Origin: Novosphingobium nitrogenifigens DSM 19370 | Lineage (GTDB): Bacteria > Pseudomonadota > Alphaproteobacteria > Sphingomonadales > Sphingomonadaceae | NCBI RefSeq assembly: GCF_000192575.1 | Contig: NZ_GL876926.1 | Span: forward strand, 647,929-711,928 | Direction: 5' to 3' | Length of the DNA: 64,000 nucleotides | Shown here: in pieces, positions 1-7,647 of the stretch | Position numbering within the stretch: position 1 is the stretch's first letter | How the letters are laid out: each line of letters starts with the position of its first letter | Translations under genes and position numbers: made by a program | The notes under the pieces: model-generated | The model's input: the letters and a program-made list of their open reading frames with translations, nothing else | What the model was told of the DNA's origin: nothing | Databases searched by the model: none

Positions 1-861
1 CAGTTGCTGGGACGGATGCCCGAGCCGATCCTGCCGGTTCTGGCCGCTCCCTTGCCGATGGTGCAGCAACGGTTGATGGAGCCGGTGCGGCATCGCGCCT
101 TGCTCGATCGGGTGGTAGAGGATCTGGCCTGCGCACTGGTCCGCAGGCTGGAGGAACAGGGGCAGGGGGCTAGGCGTCTCGATCTCGCCTTGTGGAAAGT
201 CGATGGCGATGTGCTGTTCCGTCGGCTCGAACTGGCTGCTCCCACGCGAGATCCGGCTCATATGACGCGGCTTTTTGCCGGGAAGCTCGACGATCTCGAT
301 GCCGGGTTCGGGATCGAGCTGGTGCGCCTTGCTGCGCCATGGGCCGAACCGCTGGCGCTGACCCAGTCCGATCTCGATGCCGCTGCCCAAACGCATGGGA
401 CCAGCCTTGCCGCCTGTATCGACCGGCTGAGCATGAGGCTGGGCGCAGAGGCAGTGCGTACACCCGTGCCCCATGCCAGCCACATGCCCGAACGGGCCCA
501 GCGCTGGGCCCCGCCACTCGGAAACGTCGCGCTGCAGGAAGGGCTGGAGAAGGGTATCGTGCCGTCCGGTCGCCCGCTCAAGCTGCTCGACCGGGCCGAG
601 CCGATCGCGGTGATCTATGAGGCACCCGACGGTTTGCCCCGCCTGTTCCGTTGGCGGGGACACGTTCACGAGATCGCCCGAGCCGAAGGGCCCGAACGGA
701 TCGCGCCCGAATGGTGGCGGGAAAAGGGTGGCGCACGCCTGCGCGACTATTACCGGATCGAGGACAGCGCCGGACGTCGCTATTGGATCTATCGTCGCGG
801 ACTGCCCGGGGATGGTCGCGGCGGCGCGCCCGAATGGTTCCTGCAAGGACTGTGTGCCTGA
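1..861 (+). CDS. imuB: ImuB, Y-family polymerase-like mutagenesis protein (3' end only)
   Basis: The reading frame is open from the first base, so the N-terminus lies outside the window and only about 286 C-terminal residues are present. The sequence resembles the C-terminal half of ImuB: a little-finger-like region, then a conserved tail with a Tyr-Tyr-Arg-Ile-Glu-Asp motif and a Trp-Phe-Leu-Gln-Gly-Leu ending. In the family, ImuB is a catalytically inactive Y-family polymerase relative that links the beta clamp to DnaE2 in SOS mutagenesis. DnaE2 is encoded about 3.4 kb downstream on the same strand, which supports the call. Unlike the compact imuA-imuB-dnaE2 operon of many alphaproteobacteria, three genes intervene here. 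The catalytic region cannot be inspected. Confidence 0.85.
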   Translation, partial: QLLGRMPEPILPVLAAPLPMVQQRLMEPVRHRALLDRVVEDLACALVRRLEEQGQGARRLDLALWKVDGDVLFRRLELAAPTRDPAHMTRLFAGKLDDLDAGFGIELVRLAAPWAEPLALTQSDLDAAAQTHGTSLAACIDRLSMRLGAEAVRTPVPHASHMPERAQRWAPPLGNVALQEGLEKGIVPSGRPLKLLDRAEPIAVIYEAPDGLPRLFRWRGHVHEIARAEGPERIAPEWWREKGGARLRDYYRIEDSAGRRYWIYRRGLPGDGRGGAPEWFLQGLCA

Positions 862-877
862 GCGGGATGGACCCGCT
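861..877 (+). terminator. Short hairpin at the imuB stop codon
   Basis: A 6-bp GC-rich stem (AGCGGG/CCCGCT, loop ATGGA) begins on the last base of the imuB stop codon. It has no U tract, so it may be only a weak terminator or a chance hairpin. It marks a plausible break between imuB and the genes downstream. Confidence 0.25.
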
Positions 878-1012
878 TGGTATAGCGGGCAGGATCATGG
901 GCCGTGTCTTTAAGGAGATTCCCTGAGGACGGGTTTCATGCCGTGCCAATCGTCGTCATGGCAGAACGGAGAAAGGGGACACAGTCAGGGCTGGAAAGCG
1001 AAGGAGCCTTCC

Positions 1013-1483
1013 ATGACGACGATTTCCGGCACGACCAGCGCCATCGGTGCCTTGACCAGCTATTACCGCTCGCTCACCACGGGAACTTCGACCGGCTCGG
1101 CATCCTCGGATGCCACGGCATCGACCGGGACGACATCGAACAGTTCGACGCTCGATAGCGGCCTGATTTCCCTGATCGAGGGGGCGGCGAGCAGCACGAC
1201 TTCGGCCGATTCGATTTCAACCTTGCTCGGCACCAGCAGCACCGACACCTTGTCGAGCCTGCTTGGCCTTTCGGGCAGTACGACATCGAGCAGCCTGTCG
1301 AGCTTTGGCACGACCAATTCGCTCCTGACCGCAGTCAGCGCCCTTGCCGGCGGTACGACGACGAGTACCACGTCTTCAGGCACCACGACATCGGGCACCA
1401 CCACGCAGCAGCAGAAGATCCTGAGCCTGCTGTCGGATGCCTATGCGGGCGAACAGCAGAACCTGATTTCCCTCCTGCTCTGA
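1013..1483 (+). CDS. Hypothetical Ser/Thr/Gly-rich low-complexity protein
   Basis: Codes for 156 residues. The ATG at 1013 is preceded at good spacing by AAGGAG (1001-1006), so this start is preferred over an in-frame ATG at 938. The protein is dominated by Ser, Thr, Gly, Ala and Leu, with alternating Thr/Ser-rich linkers and short Leu/Ile-rich stretches, and it ends in an amphipathic segment with Gln-Gln-Gln and a Leu-Leu-Leu terminus. I see no signal peptide, membrane helix, Cys or known domain. It sits alone between imuB and a LexA-boxed repair operon, with about 150 bp before it and 105 bp after it. The good ribosome binding site and biased composition suggest a real gene, but I do not recognise it and propose no function. 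It could be a secreted or self-associating protein. Confidence 0.6.
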   Translation: MTTISGTTSAIGALTSYYRSLTTGTSTGSASSDATASTGTTSNSSTLDSGLISLIEGAASSTTSADSISTLLGTSSTDTLSSLLGLSGSTTSSSLSSFGTTNSLLTAVSALAGGTTTSTTSSGTTTSGTTTQQQKILSLLSDAYAGEQQNLISLLL

Positions 1484-1553
1484 AGCGCTGCGGGCGCAGG
1501 GGGGCGTTTTTTCCTGAAATGTCCGGTCCGTCCATGCCTTGCCCCATTGGGCA

Positions 1554-1583
1554 TTGGCATTGGGCAGGATTGGAACATATAAG
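1554..1583 (+). promoter_or_regulatory. Candidate promoter of the radical SAM-udgX-dnaE2 operon
   Basis: TTGGCA at 1554-1559 could serve as a -35 element, with CATATA (1576-1581, spacer 16) or TATAAG (1578-1583, spacer 18) as the -10. Either choice puts transcription start within a few bases of the ATG at 1590, so the mRNA would be leaderless or nearly so. The -10 lies inside the LexA operator at 1573-1587, an ideal position for repression. The assignment is by eye only. Confidence 0.45.
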
Positions 1584-1587
1584 GAAC
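1573..1587 (+). promoter_or_regulatory. SOS box (LexA operator) GAAC-N7-GAAC
   Basis: The sequence GAACATATAAGGAAC exactly matches the alphaproteobacterial LexA consensus of two direct GAAC half-sites seven bases apart. It ends two bases before the start codon at 1590 and overlaps the likely -10 element and purine-rich region. The same arrangement occurs upstream of lexA in this window at 20543-20557. It implies that the radical SAM, UdgX and DnaE2 genes are induced together by DNA damage. Confidence 0.8.
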
Positions 1588-1589
1588 AA

Positions 1590-2837
1590 ATGGCGCAACT
1601 GACGACGCTCGAAAAACTGGCGATTCTGGCCGATGCGGCGAAATACGATGCCTCGTGCGCGTCATCGGGCACGACCCGACGCGACAGTCGCGGGGGCAAG
1701 GGGATCGGATCGACGCAAGGCATGGGGATATGCCATGCCTATGCCCCCGATGGGCGCTGTATTTCCCTGCTCAAGGTCCTGTTGACCAACCATTGCATTT
1801 TCGATTGCCACTATTGCGTCAATCGCAAGAGTTCGAACGTTCGCCGTGCCCGCTTTTCGCCGCAGGAAGTGGCCGACCTGACGCTCGCGTTCTATCGCCG
1901 CAATTATATCGAGGGCCTGTTCCTGTCCTCGGGGATCGTCAAAAGCTCCAGCCACACGATGGAGCAGATGATCGAGACTGCGCGTATCTTGCGCGAGGAA
2001 CATGGCTTTCGCGGCTATATCCATCTCAAGACCATTCCCGAAGCCGATCCCGAACTGGTCCGCCGTGCCGGGCTTCATGCCGATCGTGTCTCTATCAATG
2101 TCGAATTGCCGACCGAGGCTGGACTGGCGCGGCTGGCGCCGGACAAGTCGGCCCCGCGCATCGAAGGAGCCATGGGCTTGATGCAGGGTGCGCTTCTCGA
2201 AGGTCGCGATGCGCGCCGACGGTTCCGCCATGCGCCCCGCTTTGCGCCGGGCGGACAATCGACACAGATGATTGTCGGGGCCGATGCGGCCAGCGATGCC
2301 GACATCATCACCCGGGCGAGCACGCTTTACGACCGCTTCGCCCTGCGCCGGGTCTATTATTCGGCATTCAGCCCGATCCCCGATGCCAGTGCCGTCCTGC
2401 CGCTGCGGCGTCCGCCGTTGATGCGCGAACATCGCCTCTATCAATCGGACTGGCTCATGCGCTTTTACGGCTATGCGCCCGATGAAGTGCGCGCGGCAGC
2501 CGATCCTGCGGGCATGTTGCCGCTCGACATCGATCCCAAGCTCGCCTTTGCCTTGCGCTTTCGCGAGCAGTTCCCGGTCGATGTCAATCGTGCGCCTCGC
2601 GATCTCCTGTTGCGGGTGCCGGGATTGGGCGTGCGCGCGGTTCAACAGATCCTCTCCGCGCGGCGGCAACGGCGCTTGCGGCTGGAGGATCTCGCTCGCC
2701 TGACGGTATCGCTGACCAAGGTCCGCCCGTTCATCGTCGCGGCCGACTGGCGCCCGGTCCTGCTGACCGATCGGGCCGATTTGCGGCAGATCGTCGCGCC
2801 ACCGGTCGGTGAACAGCTTGAACTGTTCGGGCCATGA
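1590..2837 (+). CDS. Putative DNA modification/repair radical SAM protein
   Basis: Codes for 415 residues. The cluster-binding motif CxxxCxxC is at C69, C73 and C76, as expected for a radical SAM enzyme with a [4Fe-4S] cluster and S-adenosylmethionine. Near the C-terminus, a helix-hairpin-helix-like segment (RVPGLGVRAVQQI) suggests DNA contact. The protein matches my recollection of the family annotated as putative DNA modification/repair radical SAM protein, which is regularly linked to a DUF4130/uracil-DNA-glycosylase partner; that partner follows here with a 4-bp ATGA overlap. The ATG at 1590 is chosen because it follows the SOS operator directly; an upstream in-frame start at 1539 would place the operator inside the gene. 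The chemistry of the family is not established, so the substrate is unknown. Confidence 0.85.
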   Translation: MAQLTTLEKLAILADAAKYDASCASSGTTRRDSRGGKGIGSTQGMGICHAYAPDGRCISLLKVLLTNHCIFDCHYCVNRKSSNVRRARFSPQEVADLTLAFYRRNYIEGLFLSSGIVKSSSHTMEQMIETARILREEHGFRGYIHLKTIPEADPELVRRAGLHADRVSINVELPTEAGLARLAPDKSAPRIEGAMGLMQGALLEGRDARRRFRHAPRFAPGGQSTQMIVGADAASDADIITRASTLYDRFALRRVYYSAFSPIPDASAVLPLRRPPLMREHRLYQSDWLMRFYGYAPDEVRAAADPAGMLPLDIDPKLAFALRFREQFPVDVNRAPRDLLLRVPGLGVRAVQQILSARRQRRLRLEDLARLTVSLTKVRPFIVAADWRPVLLTDRADLRQIVAPPVGEQLELFGP

Positions 2838-4261
2838 ACGTCTCGGGACCGGCGCGGACTGTCTTTCTGGCTGCGCAAGATGATTTCGGCTTGTGGCGGG
2901 ATGCGGCCAGGGGATTGATCCAGGCCGGGATCGCGCCCGACCATGTTATCTGGCGCTTGCCGGGCGAGCATGTCGGCGATCTTTTTGCGGGCAGTTCCGT
3001 ATCGGAAGCTGGGGACGCCCTGCCGCAGGTGGCGGTCGATGCGCCGTCGCCGCGTGTCTCGCGTGCCTTTCTCGATCATGCCGCCCGCGCGGTGCTCCAT
3101 GCCGATCCGGGGCGGTTCGACCTGCTCTATCGCCTGCTCTGGCGGCTTCAGTCCGCACCCCGGCTGATGGAGGATCGCGCCGATCCCGACGTACGGCGGA
3201 TCGATGGTCTTGCCCGCGCGGTCGGACGCGACATCCACAAGATGCGCGCGTTCGTGCGTTTTCGCGAAGTCGCCGATGCGCAAGGTAGCAATCACTACGT
3301 CGCCTGGTTCGAACCGGCGCACCATATCCTCAAGGCCAATGCCGCCTTTTTCGTGCGCCGTTTCACGACGATGCGGTGGTCGATCCTGACGCCGCTCGGT
3401 GCCTTGCACTGGGATGGCGAAACCTTGCGCGAAGGACCTCCCGCGCAACGGGCCGATGCTCCCGGCGCAGATCCGGCCGAAGACCTTTGGCGCACCTATT
3501 ATGCCGCAATCTTCAATCCCGCCCGGCTCAAGGTTGGTGCCATGGTCAAGGAAATGCCGCGTCGGTACTGGAAGAATTTGCCCGAGGCAGCACTCATTCC
3601 CGAACTCGTCGCCACGGCACAGGCACGCGAGGCGGCGATGGTGGCGCTGGGGGGAAACGATGCGCCTCCCGCTCCGGAAACCCTGGCCGATCTAGAAGCG
3701 GCCGTCGGTGCTTGTCGGCGCTGTGCCATCGGTTGCAACGGCACCCGCGCGGTGGCGGGCGAGGGACCCGATCGCGCGCGGGTGATGATCGTGGGCGAGC
3801 AGCCGGGCGATTGCGAAGAACGCGACGGGCGTCCTTTCATCGGCCCTGCCGGACAAGTCCTGCGATCCTGTGCCGATGCGGCGGGGCTCGATCTGGCCTC
3901 CGTACGCCTGACCAATGCGGTCCGGCATTTCCGTTTCGTCGCACGCGGCAAGGTCCGGCTGCATCAAAATCCTTCGGCGCGCGAAATCGACACCTGCCGC
4001 TGGTGGCTCGATGCCGAACGCAGGATCGTAGCGCCCCGGCTGGTGCTGGCTCTGGGGGCAAGTGCGGCACGGGCAGTGCTGGGGCGCACGGTCGCGGTAC
4101 AAAAGGAGCGTGGGGTTTTCCTGCCGCTCGACGATGGGGCGGATCTGCTGATCACGGCTCATCCCAGCTATCTCCTGCGTCTGGGGGACAAGGCGCGCGC
4201 AGAGGAAGAGCGGCGCTTTACCGCCGACCTTGCCATGCTGGCGCGTCGGATCGCGGGGTAG
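2834..4261 (+). CDS. DUF4130 / UdgX-type uracil-DNA glycosylase fusion
   Basis: Codes for 475 residues in two parts. Residues 1 to about 270 match the DUF4130 DNA metabolism domain. Residues from about 290 onward form a uracil-DNA glycosylase of the UdgX group, with cluster-type cysteines C294, C297 and C301, the GEQPGD motif at 321-326, and HPS at 443-445. The loop histidine H377 lies in a KVRLHQ context matching the KRRIHQ loop of UdgX, where the His forms a covalent bond with uracil; it is conserved here. The gene overlaps the radical SAM stop by 4 bp (ATGA) and is followed 2 bp later by dnaE2, so the three are almost certainly one transcript. The expected role is recognition of uracil in DNA during the SOS response. 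How DUF4130 and the radical SAM partner contribute is unknown. Confidence 0.88.
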   Translation: MNVSGPARTVFLAAQDDFGLWRDAARGLIQAGIAPDHVIWRLPGEHVGDLFAGSSVSEAGDALPQVAVDAPSPRVSRAFLDHAARAVLHADPGRFDLLYRLLWRLQSAPRLMEDRADPDVRRIDGLARAVGRDIHKMRAFVRFREVADAQGSNHYVAWFEPAHHILKANAAFFVRRFTTMRWSILTPLGALHWDGETLREGPPAQRADAPGADPAEDLWRTYYAAIFNPARLKVGAMVKEMPRRYWKNLPEAALIPELVATAQAREAAMVALGGNDAPPAPETLADLEAAVGACRRCAIGCNGTRAVAGEGPDRARVMIVGEQPGDCEERDGRPFIGPAGQVLRSCADAAGLDLASVRLTNAVRHFRFVARGKVRLHQNPSAREIDTCRWWLDAERRIVAPRLVLALGASAARAVLGRTVAVQKERGVFLPLDDGADLLITAHPSYLLRLGDKARAEEERRFTADLAMLARRIAG

Positions 4262-4263
4262 TC

Positions 4264-7200
4264 ATGCCCGACGCGCCTTCCACTCCCGATCGTCGTCATA
4301 TCGATGCCGATCCCGGCCTTGCCGCTCCGCCGCGCGCGGAGTTCGTCGAACTCGGGCTGATGAGTTGTTTCTCGTTCCTGCGCGGGGCGTCGGATGCGGT
4401 CGATCTGGCGCTGACGGCACGGCGACTGGGGTATGACGCCATCGGCATTGCCGACGCCAACAGCATGGCCGGAGTGGTGCGTCTTCATGGCGAGGCGCGC
4501 GCCCTGCATCTGCGGCCGGTGATCGGATGCCGGATCGAAACGGTCGAGGGCCTGTCCTTCCTCGCCTATCCGCGCGACCGGGCTGCCTATGGGCGCTTGT
4601 GCCGTCTCATTTCGCTCGGGCGCATGGAGACGCCCGACGGCGAGTGGCAGGACAAGGGGCGTTGCCAGATCACGCTGCCGATGTTGTCCGATCAAGGGGA
4701 GGGCATTGCGCTTGTGCTGGTCCCCCCACGCGAACTCGACACGCAATTGACGATCCCGGTTGCCAGCAACGTCGTCGCTCTGGGAGAGAGCCGGGCGCCC
4801 TCCCTGATGCCTTTGTCCGCATCGTTTCCCGATCTTGTGCCCAGACTTGTCCACATCCTGCCGGGGATGCGCCACATCGCCGCCTGCTACCTTCATCGCG
4901 GGGATGACGTCGCGCGGATCAATGCGCTCGATGCCCTGACCCGGGCGAATGGGCTGGAATTGCTGGCAACCAACGACGTGCTCTATCACGAAGCGGCGCG
5001 GCGTCCCCTGCATGACGTCATGACGGCCATTCGTCATCGCACCACGGTCGCGGCGGCCGGGCATCTGCTCGAAGCCCATGGGGAACGCCATCTCAAGTCT
5101 CCGCAGGAAATGCAGCGCCTGTTCGATCGCTGGCCCCATGCGATCTCGGCGGCCCGGACATTGGCGGATGCCTGCACCTTTTCGCTCGATGATTTGCGGT
5201 ACGAATATCCGGAGGAAATCTGTCCGGAGGGGTGTGATCCGCAAGACTGGCTGGAGGAACGGACCTGGAGCGGGGCGGCGTGGCGCTATCCCGAAGGGGT
5301 TCCCGAAAGCGTCGCAGCCACGTTGCGGCGCGAACTGGCCTTGATCGGAAAGCTGCAACTGGCCACCTATTTCCTGACCATCAAGGACATCGTCGATTTC
5401 GCCCGCGGACAGGAACCGCCGATCCTGTGTCAGGGGCGCGGGTCGGCGGCCAATTCGGCGGTGTGCTATTGCCTTGGCATCACGGCCGTCGATCCGGCCA
5501 AGCACGCCCTGCTGTTCGACCGTTTCATTTCCGAAGAGCGCAAGGAGCCACCCGATATCGACGTCGATTTCGAACACGAACGACGCGAGGAAGTGATCCA
5601 GTACATCTATCGCCGCTATGGGCGCCGACGCGCGGGGCTTTGCGCGACCGTCATCCATTATCGCCCGCGCATGGCCATCCGCGAAGTGGGCAGGGCGATG
5701 GGGTTGACCGATGACGTCACCGGCGCGCTTGCCCGGACGGTCTGGGGCAGTTGGGGCAGCGGCCTTGCCGAACGGAACGTGGCGCAGGCCGGGTTCGACC
5801 TCGGCGATCCCCATTTGCGCCGCGTCTTGCGCCTTGCCGAACAGATGATCGGAATGCCCCGGCATCTGTCGCAACATGTCGGGGGCTTCATCCTGACGCA
5901 GGGGCCTTTGGTCGAGACGGTCCCGATCGGCAATGGCGCCATGCCCGAACGCAGCTTCATCGAGTGGGACAAGGACGACATCGACGCGCTCGGCATTCTG
6001 AAAGTCGACGTGCTGGCTCTGGGCATGTTGACGTGCATCCGCAAATGCCTCGACCTGCTCGAAGCGCATCACGGTCGCCCGCTCACGCTGGCCACCATCC
6101 CGCGCGAGGATCAGGCCGTTTACGACATGCTGTGCCGGGGGGATTCACTCGGGGTTTTTCAGGTCGAAAGCCGGGCGCAGATGAACATGTTGCCCCGCTT
6201 GCGCCCGCAGGAATTCTACGATCTGGTCGTACAGGTCGCGATCGTGCGGCCAGGCCCCATTCAGGGGGACATGGTCCATCCTTATCTCAAACGGCGGCGC
6301 GGTGTCGAAACGGTGTCGATTCCCGCGCCCGATCCCCGTCATGGACCGCCCGATGAACTGACCTCGATTCTCAAGCGCACGTACGGCGTGCCGATTTTTC
6401 AGGAACAGGCGATGAAGATCGCGCTGGACGCAGCCAAGTTCGACAGCGGCGAAGCCAATCGCCTGCGCAAGGCCATGGCGACGTTCCGCAGCCGGGGCAT
6501 GGTTCACGAGCTTGAGGAACTGATGGTCGGGCGCATGATCGCGCGCGGCTACGATCCCGAATTCGCCACGCGTTGTTTCAATCAGATCAAGGGGTTCGGC
6601 GAATATGGCTTTCCCGAAAGCCACGCGGCGAGCTTTGCCTTGCTGGTCTATGTGTCGAGCTGGCTCAAATGCCATTACCCTGCGGTCTTTGCCTGCGGAT
6701 TGCTCAATTCACAGCCGATGGGGTTCTATGCTCCGGCTCAGATCGTGCGCGACGCGCGCGACCATGGCGTCACCGTGCTGCCGGTCGATATCAATCACAG
6801 CGAATGGGATTGCACGCTCGAACAGGAGGGCGCAGCCTTGCGGCTCGGGTTCCGGCAGGTCGACGGCCTGGCCGAGCATCGGGTCGCGGCCCTGATCGCC
6901 GCGCGCCAGCATGAAGGCGCTTATGTCGATCTCGCCGATGTGAAGGCACGTTCGGGCCAGCCTCCGGCGATCATCGAGCGACTGGCGGCGGCGGATGCCT
7001 TCGGCTCGCTCGGGCTGTCCCGGCGTGAAGCCTTGTGGCAGGCGCGCAGCCTGATCGCGGCGCCCGAACTGCCGTTGTTTGCTGCAATGGGCGCCAGGGG
7101 GGAAGGGGCCGAAGCAGTGCAGGCGCGGCTTCCGGTCATGCCGCTCGCCGAGGAAGTCGTTGCCGATTACCAGACACAGCGTCTCTCGCTCAAGGCGCAT

Positions 7201-7632
7201 CCCATGGCGTTCTTGCGACCCGGTCTTGCCGAGCGTGGTTTCCTGCGTTCCTGCGACCTGCGCAATCGCAAGACGCGATCGATGGTCCATGTCGCGGGAC
7301 TGGTGCTGGTCCGTCAGCAACCGGGCAGTGCCAAGGGAGTCTGCTTCATCACGCTGGAGGATGAAACCGGGGTCATCAATCTGGTGATCTGGCCCGATCT
7401 CAAGGAGAAACAGCGCAAGACGGTCATGGGCGCGCGGTTGATGGAAGTGCGCGGACGGGTCGAATACGACGACGAAGTGATCCATGTCATCGCCGCGCAC
7501 ATGACCGATATCAGCCATGAACTGATCCGCCTGTCGGATGATCCTGTCGATCCGGCTCGTCCTGTGCCAGCTCCTGCTTCCGCGCATCCGCGCAATGTCC
7601 GGATCATCCCGAAATCACGCGATTTTCATTGA
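4264..7632 (+). CDS. dnaE2: Error-prone DNA polymerase III alpha-like DnaE2 (ImuC)
   Basis: Codes for 1122 residues. The N-terminal PHP domain begins with a degenerate ELGLMSCFSFLRGASD motif, typical of DnaE2 rather than DnaE1. The catalytic carboxylates are present: PDIDVDF at about 430-436 (D431, D433) and D582 in ILKVDVLAL. An OB-fold lies near residues 1008-1060. DnaE2 is the translesion polymerase of the ImuA/ImuB/DnaE2 mutasome. The ATG at 4264 is 2 bp after the udgX stop. The open frame continues far upstream, but that part lies over udgX in another frame and is not coding. By position it is co-transcribed with the radical SAM and UdgX genes under the LexA operator at 1573. It converges with the next gene at 15 bp distance. 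Confidence 0.95.
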   Translation: MPDAPSTPDRRHIDADPGLAAPPRAEFVELGLMSCFSFLRGASDAVDLALTARRLGYDAIGIADANSMAGVVRLHGEARALHLRPVIGCRIETVEGLSFLAYPRDRAAYGRLCRLISLGRMETPDGEWQDKGRCQITLPMLSDQGEGIALVLVPPRELDTQLTIPVASNVVALGESRAPSLMPLSASFPDLVPRLVHILPGMRHIAACYLHRGDDVARINALDALTRANGLELLATNDVLYHEAARRPLHDVMTAIRHRTTVAAAGHLLEAHGERHLKSPQEMQRLFDRWPHAISAARTLADACTFSLDDLRYEYPEEICPEGCDPQDWLEERTWSGAAWRYPEGVPESVAATLRRELALIGKLQLATYFLTIKDIVDFARGQEPPILCQGRGSAANSAVCYCLGITAVDPAKHALLFDRFISEERKEPPDIDVDFEHERREEVIQYIYRRYGRRRAGLCATVIHYRPRMAIREVGRAMGLTDDVTGALARTVWGSWGSGLAERNVAQAGFDLGDPHLRRVLRLAEQMIGMPRHLSQHVGGFILTQGPLVETVPIGNGAMPERSFIEWDKDDIDALGILKVDVLALGMLTCIRKCLDLLEAHHGRPLTLATIPREDQAVYDMLCRGDSLGVFQVESRAQMNMLPRLRPQEFYDLVVQVAIVRPGPIQGDMVHPYLKRRRGVETVSIPAPDPRHGPPDELTSILKRTYGVPIFQEQAMKIALDAAKFDSGEANRLRKAMATFRSRGMVHELEELMVGRMIARGYDPEFATRCFNQIKGFGEYGFPESHAASFALLVYVSSWLKCHYPAVFACGLLNSQPMGFYAPAQIVRDARDHGVTVLPVDINHSEWDCTLEQEGAALRLGFRQVDGLAEHRVAALIAARQHEGAYVDLADVKARSGQPPAIIERLAAADAFGSLGLSRREALWQARSLIAAPELPLFAAMGARGEGAEAVQARLPVMPLAEEVVADYQTQRLSLKAHPMAFLRPGLAERGFLRSCDLRNRKTRSMVHVAGLVLVRQQPGSAKGVCFITLEDETGVINLVIWPDLKEKQRKTVMGARLMEVRGRVEYDDEVIHVIAAHMTDISHELIRLSDDPVDPARPVPAPASAHPRNVRIIPKSRDFH

Positions 7633-7647
7633 TTGCAGAGAGGCGGT

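Noticed and set aside
1482..1517. GC-rich stretch ending in TTTTTT after the Ser/Thr-rich gene, considered as a terminator
   Set aside because: The T run is real, but no convincing stem of more than four pairs precedes it.
3305..3330. GGTTCGAACC-like sequence that could suggest a tRNA T arm
   Set aside because: It lies inside udgX and no acceptor or anticodon stem can be drawn around it.
3376..4263. In-frame 888-base extension upstream of dnaE2
   Set aside because: It lies wholly within udgX in another frame, its residues are Arg/Gly-rich without similarity to DnaE, and the ATG at 4264 fits the operon spacing.
4168..6072. 634-codon open frame antisense to dnaE2
   Set aside because: High-GC codon bias keeps opposite frames open; the translation is His/Arg/Asp-rich without domains, and dnaE2 motifs cover the region.
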